Shown here: positions 1 to 6,401 of the stretch, piece by piece | Position numbering within the stretch: the stretch's first letter is position 1 | How the letters are laid out: each line of letters begins with the position of its first letter | Assembly: GCA_903840825.1 (NCBI GenBank) | Contig: CAIMHL010000217.1 | Span: 1-9,767, forward strand | Source of the DNA: an uncultured beta proteobacterium | GTDB lineage: Bacteria; Pseudomonadota; Gammaproteobacteria; Burkholderiales; Burkholderiaceae_C | DNA length: 9,767 bases | Direction of reading: 5' to 3' | Notes under the pieces: generated by a model | What the model saw: the letters and a program-made list of their open reading frames with translations, nothing else | Told to the model about the DNA's origin: nothing | The model's database searches: none | Position numbers and translations under genes: made by a program

Positions 1-30
1 GAACTGCTGATCGGCGCTAGCGCGGCTTAA
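1..30 (+). CDS. rplU: 50S ribosomal protein L21, C-terminal end (partial)
   Basis: Only the last nine codons and the TAA stop lie in the window, reading ELLIGASAA. The frame is open from base 1 and ends 12 bases before rpmA. L21 is a 23S rRNA-binding protein of the large subunit and rplU almost always precedes rpmA in bacteria. The short tail resembles the C-terminal end of L21 (compare the ITGISA ending in enterobacteria). The assignment rests mainly on position, because nine residues cannot identify a protein by themselves. Confidence 0.72.
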   Translation, partial: ELLIGASAA

Positions 31-42
31 CGGGCACAGGTC

Positions 43-300
43 ATGGCACAGAAAAAAGGCGGCGGCTCTACGCGAAATGGGCGCGACTCAAAGCCCAAAA
101 TGCTTGGTGTTAAAAAATTCGGTGGTGAGTTGATCGGCGCAGGCGCCATCATCGTTCGCCAACGCGGTACCAAATTCCACCCCGGTACCAATGTCGGTAT
201 TGGCAAGGACCACACCTTGTTTGCTTTGACAGACGGCCACGTGCTGTTTGCTATCAAAGGTTCAATGAACAAGCACACGGTGAGTGTTGTCTCGGCTTAA
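43..300 (+). CDS. rpmA: 50S ribosomal protein L27
   Basis: This is a complete 85-residue protein, the usual L27 length. L27 belongs to the large subunit, and its flexible N-terminal tail reaches the peptidyl-transferase centre. The diagnostic N-terminus is present: MAQKKGGGSTRNGRDS at residues 1-16, then LGVKKFGGE, followed by the beta-barrel segments RQRGTKFHPG (residues 39-48) and NVGIGKDHTLFA. Residue 3 is Gln where many species have His; I recall this as common in Comamonadaceae. The ATG is 12 bases after the rplU stop, with a weak ribosome binding site (ACAGG at 36-40). It is co-transcribed with rplU and the unit ends at the terminator at 323-347. Confidence 0.97.
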   Translation: MAQKKGGGSTRNGRDSKPKMLGVKKFGGELIGAGAIIVRQRGTKFHPGTNVGIGKDHTLFALTDGHVLFAIKGSMNKHTVSVVSA

Positions 301-322
301 TTTGCTGGGAACTCCCAAAGAG

Positions 323-347
323 ACCCTGCGCTGTGCGCGGGGTTTTT
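323..347 (+). terminator. Intrinsic terminator of the rplU-rpmA unit
   Basis: A 9-pair stem (323-331 with 335-343, one T-G wobble at 327/339) closes a TGT loop and runs straight into a TTTTT tract at 343-347. The stem is GC-rich, with GCGC on each side of the loop. It lies 23 bases after the rpmA stop. It should end most ribosomal-protein transcripts, so obgE probably has its own promoter, or is fed by read-through, in the remaining 80 bases. Confidence 0.85.
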
Positions 348-374
348 CGTTTATAAGCCTGATTGCGTTTTTAG

Positions 375-408
375 TTCAATGCGAGATTAGGCACCCTGGC
401 GCATTGAA
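375..408. repeat. Perfect 9-base inverted repeat upstream of obgE
   Basis: TTCAATGCG at 375-383 is mirrored exactly by CGCATTGAA at 400-408, with 16 bases between. The right arm ends 19 bases before the obgE ATG. It has no T-tract, so it is not a typical terminator. It could be an operator (arm centres about 25 bases apart) or a 5'-leader hairpin. No regulator is identified. Confidence 0.6.
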
Positions 409-427
409 GTAAAAATGAAAGCTGATC

Positions 428-1501
428 ATGAAATTCGTTGACGAAGCCTATATTGATATCGCCGCCGGCGATGGAGGCGCTGGTTGCGTCTCGTTTCGGC
501 ATGAGAAATACAAAGAGTTTGGCGGCCCCAACGGTGGCGACGGTGGCCGTGGCGGTCACGTGTTTGCCGTGGCAGATCCCAACCTCAATACCCTGGTTGA
601 TTACCGCTTTTCCCGCCGGCACCACGCCAAGCGCGGGGAGCACGGCATGGGCTCAGACATGTTCGGCGCTGCTGGCGATGATATTATTTTGAAAATGCCG
701 GTGGGCACCATCATTACCGACGCTGAGACCGGCGAGGTCTTGTTTGAGTTGATCACCCCGGGCGAGGTCATCACGATTGCCAAGGGCGGTGACGGTGGCT
801 TTGGCAATATGCGTTTCAAAAGTGCGATCAACCGCGCACCGCGCCAAAAAACACCGGGTTGGCCCGGTGAAAAGCACGAGTTGAAACTGGAACTCAAGGT
901 GCTGGCTGACGTCGGCCTGTTGGGCATGCCCAACGCCGGTAAGTCGACTTTGATTTCTGCCATTTCAAACGCGCGCCCCCGCATTGCTGACTACCCCTTT
1001 ACCACCTTGCACCCCAATTTGGGTGTGGTGCGCGTCGGCCCTGAGCAGAGCTTTGTGGTGGCTGACTTGCCCGGTTTGATCGAGGGTGCATCTGAAGGCG
1101 CGGGCCTGGGACACCTCTTTTTGCGCCACTTGCAGCGCACACGTTTGCTGTTGCATGTGATTGACATGGCGCCGTTTGATGACGCGGTTGATGTGGTGGC
1201 GCAGGCCAAGGCCATCGTCAATGAGCTCAAAAAATACGACCCTGCCCTGTACGCCAAACCGCGCTGGTTGGTGCTGAACAAGCTCGACATGGTGCCGCTG
1301 GAAGACCGCGCTGCTTTGGTCAAAGACGTGGTTAAGCGTTTGAAGTTCAAGGGCCCGGTGTTTGAGATTTCGGCACTGACCCGTGAAGGTTGCGAATCGC
1401 TGATCAAAATTATTTACCAGCACGTCAAAGCCCAACAAAAGGCTGAGCAGACACCCGAGGAGATCGATCCTCGTTTTACGGTGCTTCCTGACGCACTTTG
1501 A
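428..1501 (+). CDS. obgE: GTPase ObgE/CgtA
   Basis: This is an essential, slow-cycling GTPase that associates with the 50S subunit late in assembly and is linked to the stringent response. The 357-residue protein has the glycine-rich Obg fold at residues 1-159 (GDGGAGC at 14-20, GGPNGGDGGRGG at 32-43, GGDGGFGN at 120-127). A G domain follows: P-loop GMPNAGKST at 166-174, switch I around YPFTTLHPN at 189-197, DLPGLIEGAS at 213-222, NKLD at 284-287 and ISA at 314-316. The C-terminus is short and not strongly acidic, unlike E. coli ObgE. The ATG gives the canonical MKFVDEA start; the ribosome binding site is weak (GAAAG at 417-421). Its stop overlaps the first base of the repeat before proB. Confidence 0.97.
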   Translation: MKFVDEAYIDIAAGDGGAGCVSFRHEKYKEFGGPNGGDGGRGGHVFAVADPNLNTLVDYRFSRRHHAKRGEHGMGSDMFGAAGDDIILKMPVGTIITDAETGEVLFELITPGEVITIAKGGDGGFGNMRFKSAINRAPRQKTPGWPGEKHELKLELKVLADVGLLGMPNAGKSTLISAISNARPRIADYPFTTLHPNLGVVRVGPEQSFVVADLPGLIEGASEGAGLGHLFLRHLQRTRLLLHVIDMAPFDDAVDVVAQAKAIVNELKKYDPALYAKPRWLVLNKLDMVPLEDRAALVKDVVKRLKFKGPVFEISALTREGCESLIKIIYQHVKAQQKAEQTPEEIDPRFTVLPDAL

Positions 1502-1551
1502 TGCTACATAAATAAGAGCTTCTTAAGCAATCTAAACGAGGGCTAGAGGCC
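1501..1551 (+). repeat. Intergenic repeat, copy A (obgE-proB gap)
   Basis: This segment matches 6242-6292 without gaps at 36 of 51 positions, including ATGCTA at the left end, an identical TTAAGCAAT at 1523-1531, and AG-GGCC at the right end. It fills nearly the whole gap between obgE and proB. From memory, Comamonadaceae genomes carry many dispersed intergenic elements of the form GCTATT..AATAGCTGCTTGCGC..AAGCGCTAGAGGCC, and this copy contains the GGCTAGAGGCC end. The left hairpin is degenerate here. The link to that family is recall and was not searched. Confidence 0.65.
1545..1549 (+). promoter_or_regulatory. Ribosome binding site of proB inside the repeat
   Basis: AGAGG lies 5 bases before the proB ATG at 1555. 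It is the only good Shine-Dalgarno match near that start and is part of the GGCTAGAGGCC end of repeat copy A. Confidence 0.55.
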
Positions 1552-1554
1552 TAA

Positions 1555-2691
1555 ATGACTATTGAAACTGGTTCTCACGCCTTGCGTGATGCGCGTCGGA
1601 TTGTTGTTAAGGTAGGCTCCAGCCTAGTGACCAATGAAGGTCGCGGTCTCGATGAGCAGGCCATTGGAGAGTGGTGTCGCCAGATGTCCTTGTTGGTGCG
1701 CCAGGGCTGCGAGGTCATCATGGTGTCCAGCGGCGCCATCGCCGAGGGCATGAAGCGCTTGGGTTGGACTGATCGCCCCCACCTCATTCACGAACTCCAA
1801 GCTGCCGCCGCCGTTGGCCAGATGGGTCTGGCTCAAATGTACGAGACCAAGCTCAGGCAACACGGCTTGGGCAGTGCGCAGGTCTTGCTTACGCACGCTG
1901 ACCTTGCCGATCGCGAGCGCTACCTCAATGCCCGTTCCACCTTGCTAACCTTGCTGAAGCTGGGTGTAGTGCCGGTCATCAACGAGAACGACACGGTGGT
2001 TAACGATGAAATCAAATTTGGCGACAACGACACGCTGGGCGCCTTGGTGGCTAACCTGGTGGACGCAGATGCCCTGGTGATTTTGACTGACCAAAAAGGG
2101 CTCTACACCGCAGATCCCCGCAAGGACCCCAGTGCCCAGTTTGTGCACGAGGCCAAGGCGGGCGACCCGTTGCTGGAGGCGATGGCCGGTGGCGCAGGCT
2201 CCAGCTTGGGGCGCGGCGGCATGATCACCAAAATACTGGCTGCCAAGCGGGCTGCAGGCTCAGGCGCCTCTACCGTGATCGCCTGGGGGCGTGAGCCCGA
2301 TGTCATGCTGCGCCTGAGCGCTGGCGAAGCCATCGGCACCTTGCTGGTGGCGCAAACCCAAAAAACGCAGGCGCGCAAGCAATGGATTGCTGACCATCTG
2401 CAGCTGCGCGGTGCCGTGACGGTGGATGCGGGTGCGGCGACTAAGCTGCGTGATGAAGGTAAGAGCCTGCTGCCCATTGGCATGACGAGTGTGGAAGGCG
2501 ATTTTTCTCGTGGTGATGTGATTGCTATTCGTGATGCCTCAGGCGTTGAGATGGCGCGTGGCCTCGCCAATTACGCCAGCGCTGAGGCCCGGCTTATTTG
2601 CCGAAAACCGTCGGCTGAATTTGAAAAACTACTGGGTTATGCGGCAGAGCCTGAAATGGTTCACCGAGACAATCTGGTCTTGAGTAAATAA
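1555..2691 (+). CDS. proB: Glutamate 5-kinase
   Basis: It phosphorylates L-glutamate with ATP to gamma-glutamyl phosphate, the first step of proline synthesis, in the cytoplasm; the family is feedback-inhibited by proline. The protein has 378 residues (E. coli 367). The amino-acid kinase domain spans residues 13-260: VVKVGSSLVT at 17-26, SSGAIAEG at 58-65, the glutamate site VINENDTV at 141-148, FGDNDTLGALVA at 155-166, TDQKGLYTADPR at 178-189 and GGMITKI at 221-227. After the KTQARKQWIA linker a PUA domain occupies roughly 283-365. The ATG is chosen because AGAGG precedes it at good spacing and the kinase motifs begin soon after. It follows obgE by 53 bases with no terminator between, so co-transcription is likely. 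proA is not in the window. Confidence 0.97.
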   Translation: MTIETGSHALRDARRIVVKVGSSLVTNEGRGLDEQAIGEWCRQMSLLVRQGCEVIMVSSGAIAEGMKRLGWTDRPHLIHELQAAAAVGQMGLAQMYETKLRQHGLGSAQVLLTHADLADRERYLNARSTLLTLLKLGVVPVINENDTVVNDEIKFGDNDTLGALVANLVDADALVILTDQKGLYTADPRKDPSAQFVHEAKAGDPLLEAMAGGAGSSLGRGGMITKILAAKRAAGSGASTVIAWGREPDVMLRLSAGEAIGTLLVAQTQKTQARKQWIADHLQLRGAVTVDAGAATKLRDEGKSLLPIGMTSVEGDFSRGDVIAIRDASGVEMARGLANYASAEARLICRKPSAEFEKLLGYAAEPEMVHRDNLVLSK

Positions 2692-2719
2692 AAAACGCCC
2701 CTTCAATCGGGGCGTTTTT
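2691..2719. terminator. Bidirectional intrinsic terminator between proB and rppH
   Basis: A perfect 11-base inverted repeat, AAAAACGCCCC at 2691-2701 and GGGGCGTTTTT at 2709-2719, encloses the 7-base loop TTCAATC. Either strand gives a GC-rich stem followed by a T run. It starts on the last base of the proB stop and ends two bases before the rppH stop, so it serves both converging genes. Confidence 0.95.
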
Positions 2720-2721
2720 AC

Positions 2722-3357
2722 TTAACGTGAGTTGTCTTGCCCACCCGGTTGGAAGTTGGTATGAGGGTCAGGCTCGAACGAGCCGCCTGGCGGTAGCTCG
2801 AAGTTGCCGCCATTGAACATCTCAAGACCACCCTCTTGGTCATGCCCGCGCATACCTTGGCGCATAAAGCGGCTTTTGTTTTCCATGCGCGGTAAAAACC
2901 GGGCCAGTTCGGTCAGGGCTAATTCGTACACCCCGCGTTTGAACTCCACCACCGCGTCCAAAGGCACCCAGTAGTCGTTCCAGCGCCAGGCATCAAACTC
3001 TGGATGGTCGGTGGCGCGCAGGTTCAAATCCCAGTCGTGACCTACCAGCTGAAGCAAGAACCAGATCTGTTTCTGGCCTTTGTAATGGCCGCGCGCATCG
3101 CGGCGTATAAATCTATCCGGCACCTCGTAGCGCAACCAGTCTCGGGTGCGGGCAACGATGCGAACGTGCTCTTCCAAGAGCCCCACTTCTTCATGCAATT
3201 CACGAATCATGGCCTGCTCGGGGGTTTCACCCCGATCAATGCCACCCTGCGGAAACTGCCAAGAGTGCGTACGAATTCGCTTGCCCCAGAACACCTGATT
3301 TCTCTGGTTGAGCAGGACGATGCCGACGTTGGGCCTAAAGCCGTCCCGGTCAAGCAT
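2722..3357 (-). CDS. rppH: RNA 5'-pyrophosphohydrolase (Nudix)
   Basis: It removes pyrophosphate from the 5'-triphosphate end of mRNA, which opens transcripts to RNase E decay. From the ATG at 3357 it has 211 residues. The start MLDRDGFRPNVGIVLLN and the segment HSWQFPQGG (residues 31-39) are hallmarks of RppH. The Nudix box covers 38-60 with G38, E44, R52, E53, E56, E57 and G59 all in place. A TTG two codons upstream would add two residues, but the ATG matches the family and has TTGGGG about 7 bases before it. E. coli RppH has about 176 residues; here the C-terminus carries a Gly/Asn/Pro-rich tail (about 171-211) that looks disordered. The gene converges on proB, shares its terminator, and diverges from proS. 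Confidence 0.95.
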   Translation of the reverse strand: MLDRDGFRPNVGIVLLNQRNQVFWGKRIRTHSWQFPQGGIDRGETPEQAMIRELHEEVGLLEEHVRIVARTRDWLRYEVPDRFIRRDARGHYKGQKQIWFLLQLVGHDWDLNLRATDHPEFDAWRWNDYWVPLDAVVEFKRGVYELALTELARFLPRMENKSRFMRQGMRGHDQEGGLEMFNGGNFELPPGGSFEPDPHTNFQPGGQDNSR

Positions 3358-3386
3358 AATCAAACCCCAATTTTTAAACTTCGTCC

Positions 3387-3414
3387 ATTATGCACAGCAA
3401 GCGTGGTGCATCAA
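3387..3414 (-). promoter_or_regulatory. Candidate sigma-70 promoter of rppH
   Basis: On the - strand, TTGATG (3414-3409) and CATAAT (3392-3387) are separated by 16 bases; they match TTGACA at 4 of 6 and TATAAT at 5 of 6 positions. Transcription would start near 3380, giving a leader of about 22 bases before the rppH ATG. A short inverted repeat, TGCAC at 3391-3395 and GTGCA at 3406-3410, lies between and partly over the hexamers and could be an operator. I saw no comparable + strand promoter for proS. Confidence 0.5.
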
Positions 3415-3449
3415 TAGGCGAAGCCCTCTCTTATTTACTAAAGCGGCCG

Positions 3450-5192
3450 ATGAAAGCTTCCCAATTCTTTATTTCCACCCTCAAAGAAGCCCCTGCTGAC
3501 GCAGAAGTCGTCAGCCACCAACTGATGATGCGTGCTGGCATGATCAAAAAACTTGGTGCCGGCATTTACAGCCTGCTGCCGATGGGCTTGCGCGTGGTGC
3601 GCAAGGTCGAGGCCATTGTTCGGGAAGAGATGGACCGCGCGGGGGCTATCGAGCTCAGCATGCCGGTGGTTCAACCGGCCGAGTTGTGGGCAGAGACCGG
3701 GCGTTTTGAGAAGATGGGGCCGGAGATGATGCGCATCAAAGACCGCCACGGGCGTGATTTTGTGATTCAACCCACCAGCGAAGAGGTGGTGACAGATATT
3801 GCGCGCCAGGAAATCAAAAGTTACAAACAATTACCCAAGAACTTCTACCAAATTCAAACCAAGTTCCGCGACGAGCGCCGCCCCCGTTTTGGCTTGATGC
3901 GCGGGCGTGAATTCATCATGAAAGACGCCTACAGCTTTGACCGCGACCCGGCCAGTGCGAAAGTCAGCTACGAGCGCATGGCGGGCGCTTACCGCAAGAT
4001 TTTTGACCGTTTCGGCCTGACCTACCGCGCCGTGGCAGCTGACAGCGGCGCTATTGGCGGCGATTTGAGCGAAGAGTTTCAGGTGATTGCCGCCACCGGC
4101 GAAGACGCCATCGTGTATTGCCCCACCAGCAGCTACGCAGCCAATATGGAAAAAGCCGAGGCCTTGGCACCTCAAACCGCTCGTCCCGCGCCCACGCAGG
4201 CGATGGCCAAAACCGCCACCCCCGGAAAAAGCACTTGCGCCGATGTGGCCGAGATGCTGGGCCTGCCTTTGAAAGCCACCATCAAGTCGCTGGTGCTGGC
4301 CACTGATGCGTGCAATAAGGAAGGCGAAGTCGTTAAAACCCAAGTATGGCTTTTGCTGCTGCGTGGCGACCACGACATGAACGAAGTCAAAGTGGGCAAG
4401 TTGCCCGGCTTGGCCGATTTCCGTTTTGCCACCCTGGGCGAGATTGACGAACACTTTGGCTGCAAGCCCGGCTACCTGGGCCCCATTGGGTTGCTGAAGC
4501 CGCTTAATCTGGTGGTGGACCTGGAAGTAGCCGTGATGAGTGACTGGATTTGCGGCGCTAACGAGCCCGACTTTCACACCACTGGCGTCAACTGGGGCCG
4601 TGACCTGCCAGAGCCCGCACTTATTGCCGACCTGCGCAATGTGGTGGCAGGCGATGCCTCGCCCGACGGGCAAGGCGTGCTGGCGATCGAACGCGGCATT
4701 GAGATTGGCCATATTTTCTACCTCGGCACCAAATACAGCCTAGCCATGAACGCCACCTTTTTGGACATGAACGGCAAACCCAGTTTCATGGAAATGGGTT
4801 GTTATGGCATCGGCATCACGCGCCTGCCTGCCGCGGCCATTGAGCAAAACCACGACGAGCGCGGCATCATCTGGCCCGATGCGCTGGCCCCCTTCACCGT
4901 GGTCTTGTGCCCCATCAGTCCGGACCGTTTTCCCGACGTCAAGCTGGCGGCGGACACCTTGTACGCTGACTTGATCGCAGCGGGTGTGGATGTAATTCTG
5001 GATGACCGGGGCGAGCGCCCAGGTGCCATGTTTGCCGACTGGGAACTCATCGGCGTGCCGCACCGGGTTACTTTGGGCGACCGCGGCCTCAAAGAAGGCC
5101 AGGTCGAATACCAGCACCGCCGCGATGCGGAATCGGTGAACGTGCCAGTAGCCGACATCGCCCAGCTGATCAAGTCGCGCTTGACGGTTTAA
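3450..5192 (+). CDS. proS: Prolyl-tRNA synthetase
   Basis: It charges tRNA-Pro with proline using ATP in the cytoplasm. From the ATG at 3450 it has 580 residues (E. coli 572) and the usual start MKASQFFISTLKEAP. An in-frame ATG at 3390 would add 20 residues that do not resemble the family and would overlap the rppH promoter. The class II core has QPTSEE at 107-112, motif 2 around 133-163 (FRDERRPRFGLMRGREF) and motif 3 at 448-459 (EMGCYGIGITRL). The inserted editing domain that clears mischarged Ala-tRNA-Pro spans about 225-405, with K279 at the same number as the E. coli editing lysine and a GYLGP loop at 341-345. The anticodon-binding domain is about 480-580. This is the bacterial-type, editing-competent form. 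Confidence 0.97.
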   Translation: MKASQFFISTLKEAPADAEVVSHQLMMRAGMIKKLGAGIYSLLPMGLRVVRKVEAIVREEMDRAGAIELSMPVVQPAELWAETGRFEKMGPEMMRIKDRHGRDFVIQPTSEEVVTDIARQEIKSYKQLPKNFYQIQTKFRDERRPRFGLMRGREFIMKDAYSFDRDPASAKVSYERMAGAYRKIFDRFGLTYRAVAADSGAIGGDLSEEFQVIAATGEDAIVYCPTSSYAANMEKAEALAPQTARPAPTQAMAKTATPGKSTCADVAEMLGLPLKATIKSLVLATDACNKEGEVVKTQVWLLLLRGDHDMNEVKVGKLPGLADFRFATLGEIDEHFGCKPGYLGPIGLLKPLNLVVDLEVAVMSDWICGANEPDFHTTGVNWGRDLPEPALIADLRNVVAGDASPDGQGVLAIERGIEIGHIFYLGTKYSLAMNATFLDMNGKPSFMEMGCYGIGITRLPAAAIEQNHDERGIIWPDALAPFTVVLCPISPDRFPDVKLAADTLYADLIAAGVDVILDDRGERPGAMFADWELIGVPHRVTLGDRGLKEGQVEYQHRRDAESVNVPVADIAQLIKSRLTV

Positions 5193-5214
5193 GCGTAACC
5201 TACGCTCAACCCCC

Positions 5215-5823
5215 TTGGCTTCACGACGACTGGCCCTCTTAAGCCCTTTGGTGGCCTGGGGGCTGCTGTCGGGGCAAGAGAGCGCCCACGCTGGTGGCCA
5301 GTTGGAGGAGCCGCTCATTGACGCCGTGCGCAGCTCGCTGGCCTTCGCTATCAACCAACAGGCACCTCCCGTGCCCGAGTTTTCAGAACCACAGGCGCAG
5401 CAGGCCTACCAGCGCTGGTTGGTGCGCAACAGCGAGCGCATCAAGCGGCAAAAGCCCGAGTGGCAGGTGCGCCAGGAGTTTCTGCAAACTCTTTGGTATG
5501 AAAGCCGGCGTGCCGGACTGGAGCCCGCGCTGGTGCTGGGGCTGGTTCAGGTGGAAAGCAACTTTAGGAAATTTGCGATTTCAAGCGCCGGCGCCCGGGG
5601 CTATATGCAGGTGATGCCATTTTGGACGCGGGTGCTGGGGGATGGTGATGCGTCTCGCCTGTTTCACCTGCAAACCAATCTGCGCTTTGGCTGCGTGATC
5701 TTGCGGCATTATCTGGACCGCGAGAAAGGTGACCTCTTCATGGCTTTGGGCCGCTACAACGGCTCCAGGGGCAAGGCTGCCTACCCGGATGCCGTGTTGG
5801 GCGCGAAAAAACGCTGGGATTAG
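5215..5823 (+). CDS. Exported lytic transglycosylase, SLT domain
   Basis: It is predicted to cleave the MurNAc-GlcNAc bond of peptidoglycan with formation of a 1,6-anhydro end, in the periplasm. The protein has 202 residues. Residues 1-26 form a signal peptide: arginines at 4-5, a hydrophobic core (LALLSPLVAWGLL) and a probable cut after SAHA. The SLT domain covers about 95-190: catalytic Glu114 in VQVESNFRKFA, GARGYMQVMP at 126-135, LRFGCVILRHYLD around 156-168 and LGRYNGS at 178-184. The start is TTG; no ATG or GTG exists between the in-frame TGA at 5182 and the TTG, and a later start would lose the signal peptide. No Shine-Dalgarno sequence precedes it. It lies 22 bases after proS, so coupling or co-transcription is plausible. 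The exact Slt/Mlt subfamily is not assigned. Confidence 0.88.
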   Translation: MASRRLALLSPLVAWGLLSGQESAHAGGQLEEPLIDAVRSSLAFAINQQAPPVPEFSEPQAQQAYQRWLVRNSERIKRQKPEWQVRQEFLQTLWYESRRAGLEPALVLGLVQVESNFRKFAISSAGARGYMQVMPFWTRVLGDGDASRLFHLQTNLRFGCVILRHYLDREKGDLFMALGRYNGSRGKAAYPDAVLGAKKRWD

Positions 5824-5825
5824 AT

Positions 5826-6149
5826 TCAGGCCTTGGCAGCCAGGGCTTGCTGCAGTTCGCCGTTCTCGTACATTTCCATCATGATGTCCGAGCCGCCAAT
5901 GAACTCACCCTTGACGTAGAGTTGGGGAATGGTAGGCCACTGGCTGTAGTCCTTGATGCCGGCACGAATCTCTGCGTCTTCCAGCACGTTGACCGTTTTC
6001 AGGGCTTTGGCATCTACGCCGCAGGCTTTCAAAATTTGGATGGCTCGGCCTGAAAAACCGCACTGGGGGAAGCTCGCGTTTCCTTTCATGAACAAAACCA
6101 CTTCGTTCGTTTTAACCAGCTCGTCGATGCGTTGTTGTGTGTCAGTCAT
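5826..6149 (-). CDS. grxD: Monothiol glutaredoxin, CGFS type
   Basis: CGFS glutaredoxins bind a glutathione-ligated [2Fe-2S] cluster and pass it to target proteins, often with BolA. This one has 107 residues, normal for the single-domain form. The active site CGFS is at 30-33, preceded by the glutathione-binding K22 in FMKGN; the cis-Pro segment WPTIPQLYV is at 71-79 and GGSDI at 85-89. The ATG at 6149 is preferred over a TTG five codons earlier because GAGGAC lies 7 bases before the ATG, and the TTG would overlap that site. It converges on the transglycosylase with only 2 bases between the stop codons and no visible terminator. Confidence 0.96.
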   Translation of the reverse strand: MTDTQQRIDELVKTNEVVLFMKGNASFPQCGFSGRAIQILKACGVDAKALKTVNVLEDAEIRAGIKDYSQWPTIPQLYVKGEFIGGSDIMMEMYENGELQQALAAKA

Positions 6150-6156
6150 GTCAAAA

Positions 6157-6162
6157 GTCCTC
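6157..6162 (-). promoter_or_regulatory. Ribosome binding site of grxD
   Basis: GAGGAC on the - strand, 7 bases before the ATG at 6149, is among the best Shine-Dalgarno matches in the window. It fixes the start and rules out the upstream TTG. Confidence 0.8.
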
Positions 6163-6241
6163 AAAAAAAGATACGCAATTATTTCACCTTCGCGCAGGCT
6201 GCGTTCACAGTCAGGTCAAGGCTTGGGCGCGATTACTTTTA

Positions 6242-6292
6242 ATGCTATTTAAAAAATAGCTAGTTAAGCAATATCAGTATGGCTTAGTGGCC
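6242..6292 (+). repeat. Intergenic repeat, copy B (grxD-slyD gap)
   Basis: It matches copy A at 1501-1551 at 36 of 51 ungapped positions. Here the left arm is a clean hairpin: GCTATTT (6244-6250) pairs with AAATAGC (6254-6260) around AAA. A second, weaker pairing joins TAAGC (6265-6269) with GCTTA (6282-6286). It sits in the 252-base gap between the divergent genes grxD and slyD, which otherwise holds AT-rich sequence where I could not place a convincing promoter for either gene. Confidence 0.65.
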
Positions 6293-6401
6293 AATTTCTT
6301 GTAAATTATTTATTTGAATGAAGCCGACATATTTTTAAAAGTGAGGCATTTCATGCGCGAAAATGCTTCACTGCCCATCACCCTTCAAAAGCATTTACCT
6401 A

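Noticed and set aside
348..427. Sigma-70 promoter for obgE (TTGCGT at 363-368 with ATTAGG downstream)
   Set aside because: The -10 match is too poor to call and nothing else in the 80 bases is better.
965..1438. Overlapping - strand open frames opposite obgE
   Set aside because: They cover the ObgE G domain, whose GTPase motifs are all intact on the + strand; no ribosome binding site or domain was seen.
3390..3449. Upstream ATG extending proS by 20 residues
   Set aside because: The added residues do not match the family, the ATG overlaps the candidate rppH -10 element, and MKASQFF at 3450 is the standard ProS start.
3831..4712. 293-codon - strand open frame opposite proS
   Set aside because: It is antisense to the conserved ProS catalytic and editing domains; its composition is an artefact of codon bias and it has no motif.
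6314..6352. TTG-initiated extension of the short frame before slyD
   Set aside because: There is no ribosome binding site for the TTG at 6314; only the ATG at 6353 has a good one, and even that is kept only as a hypothesis.
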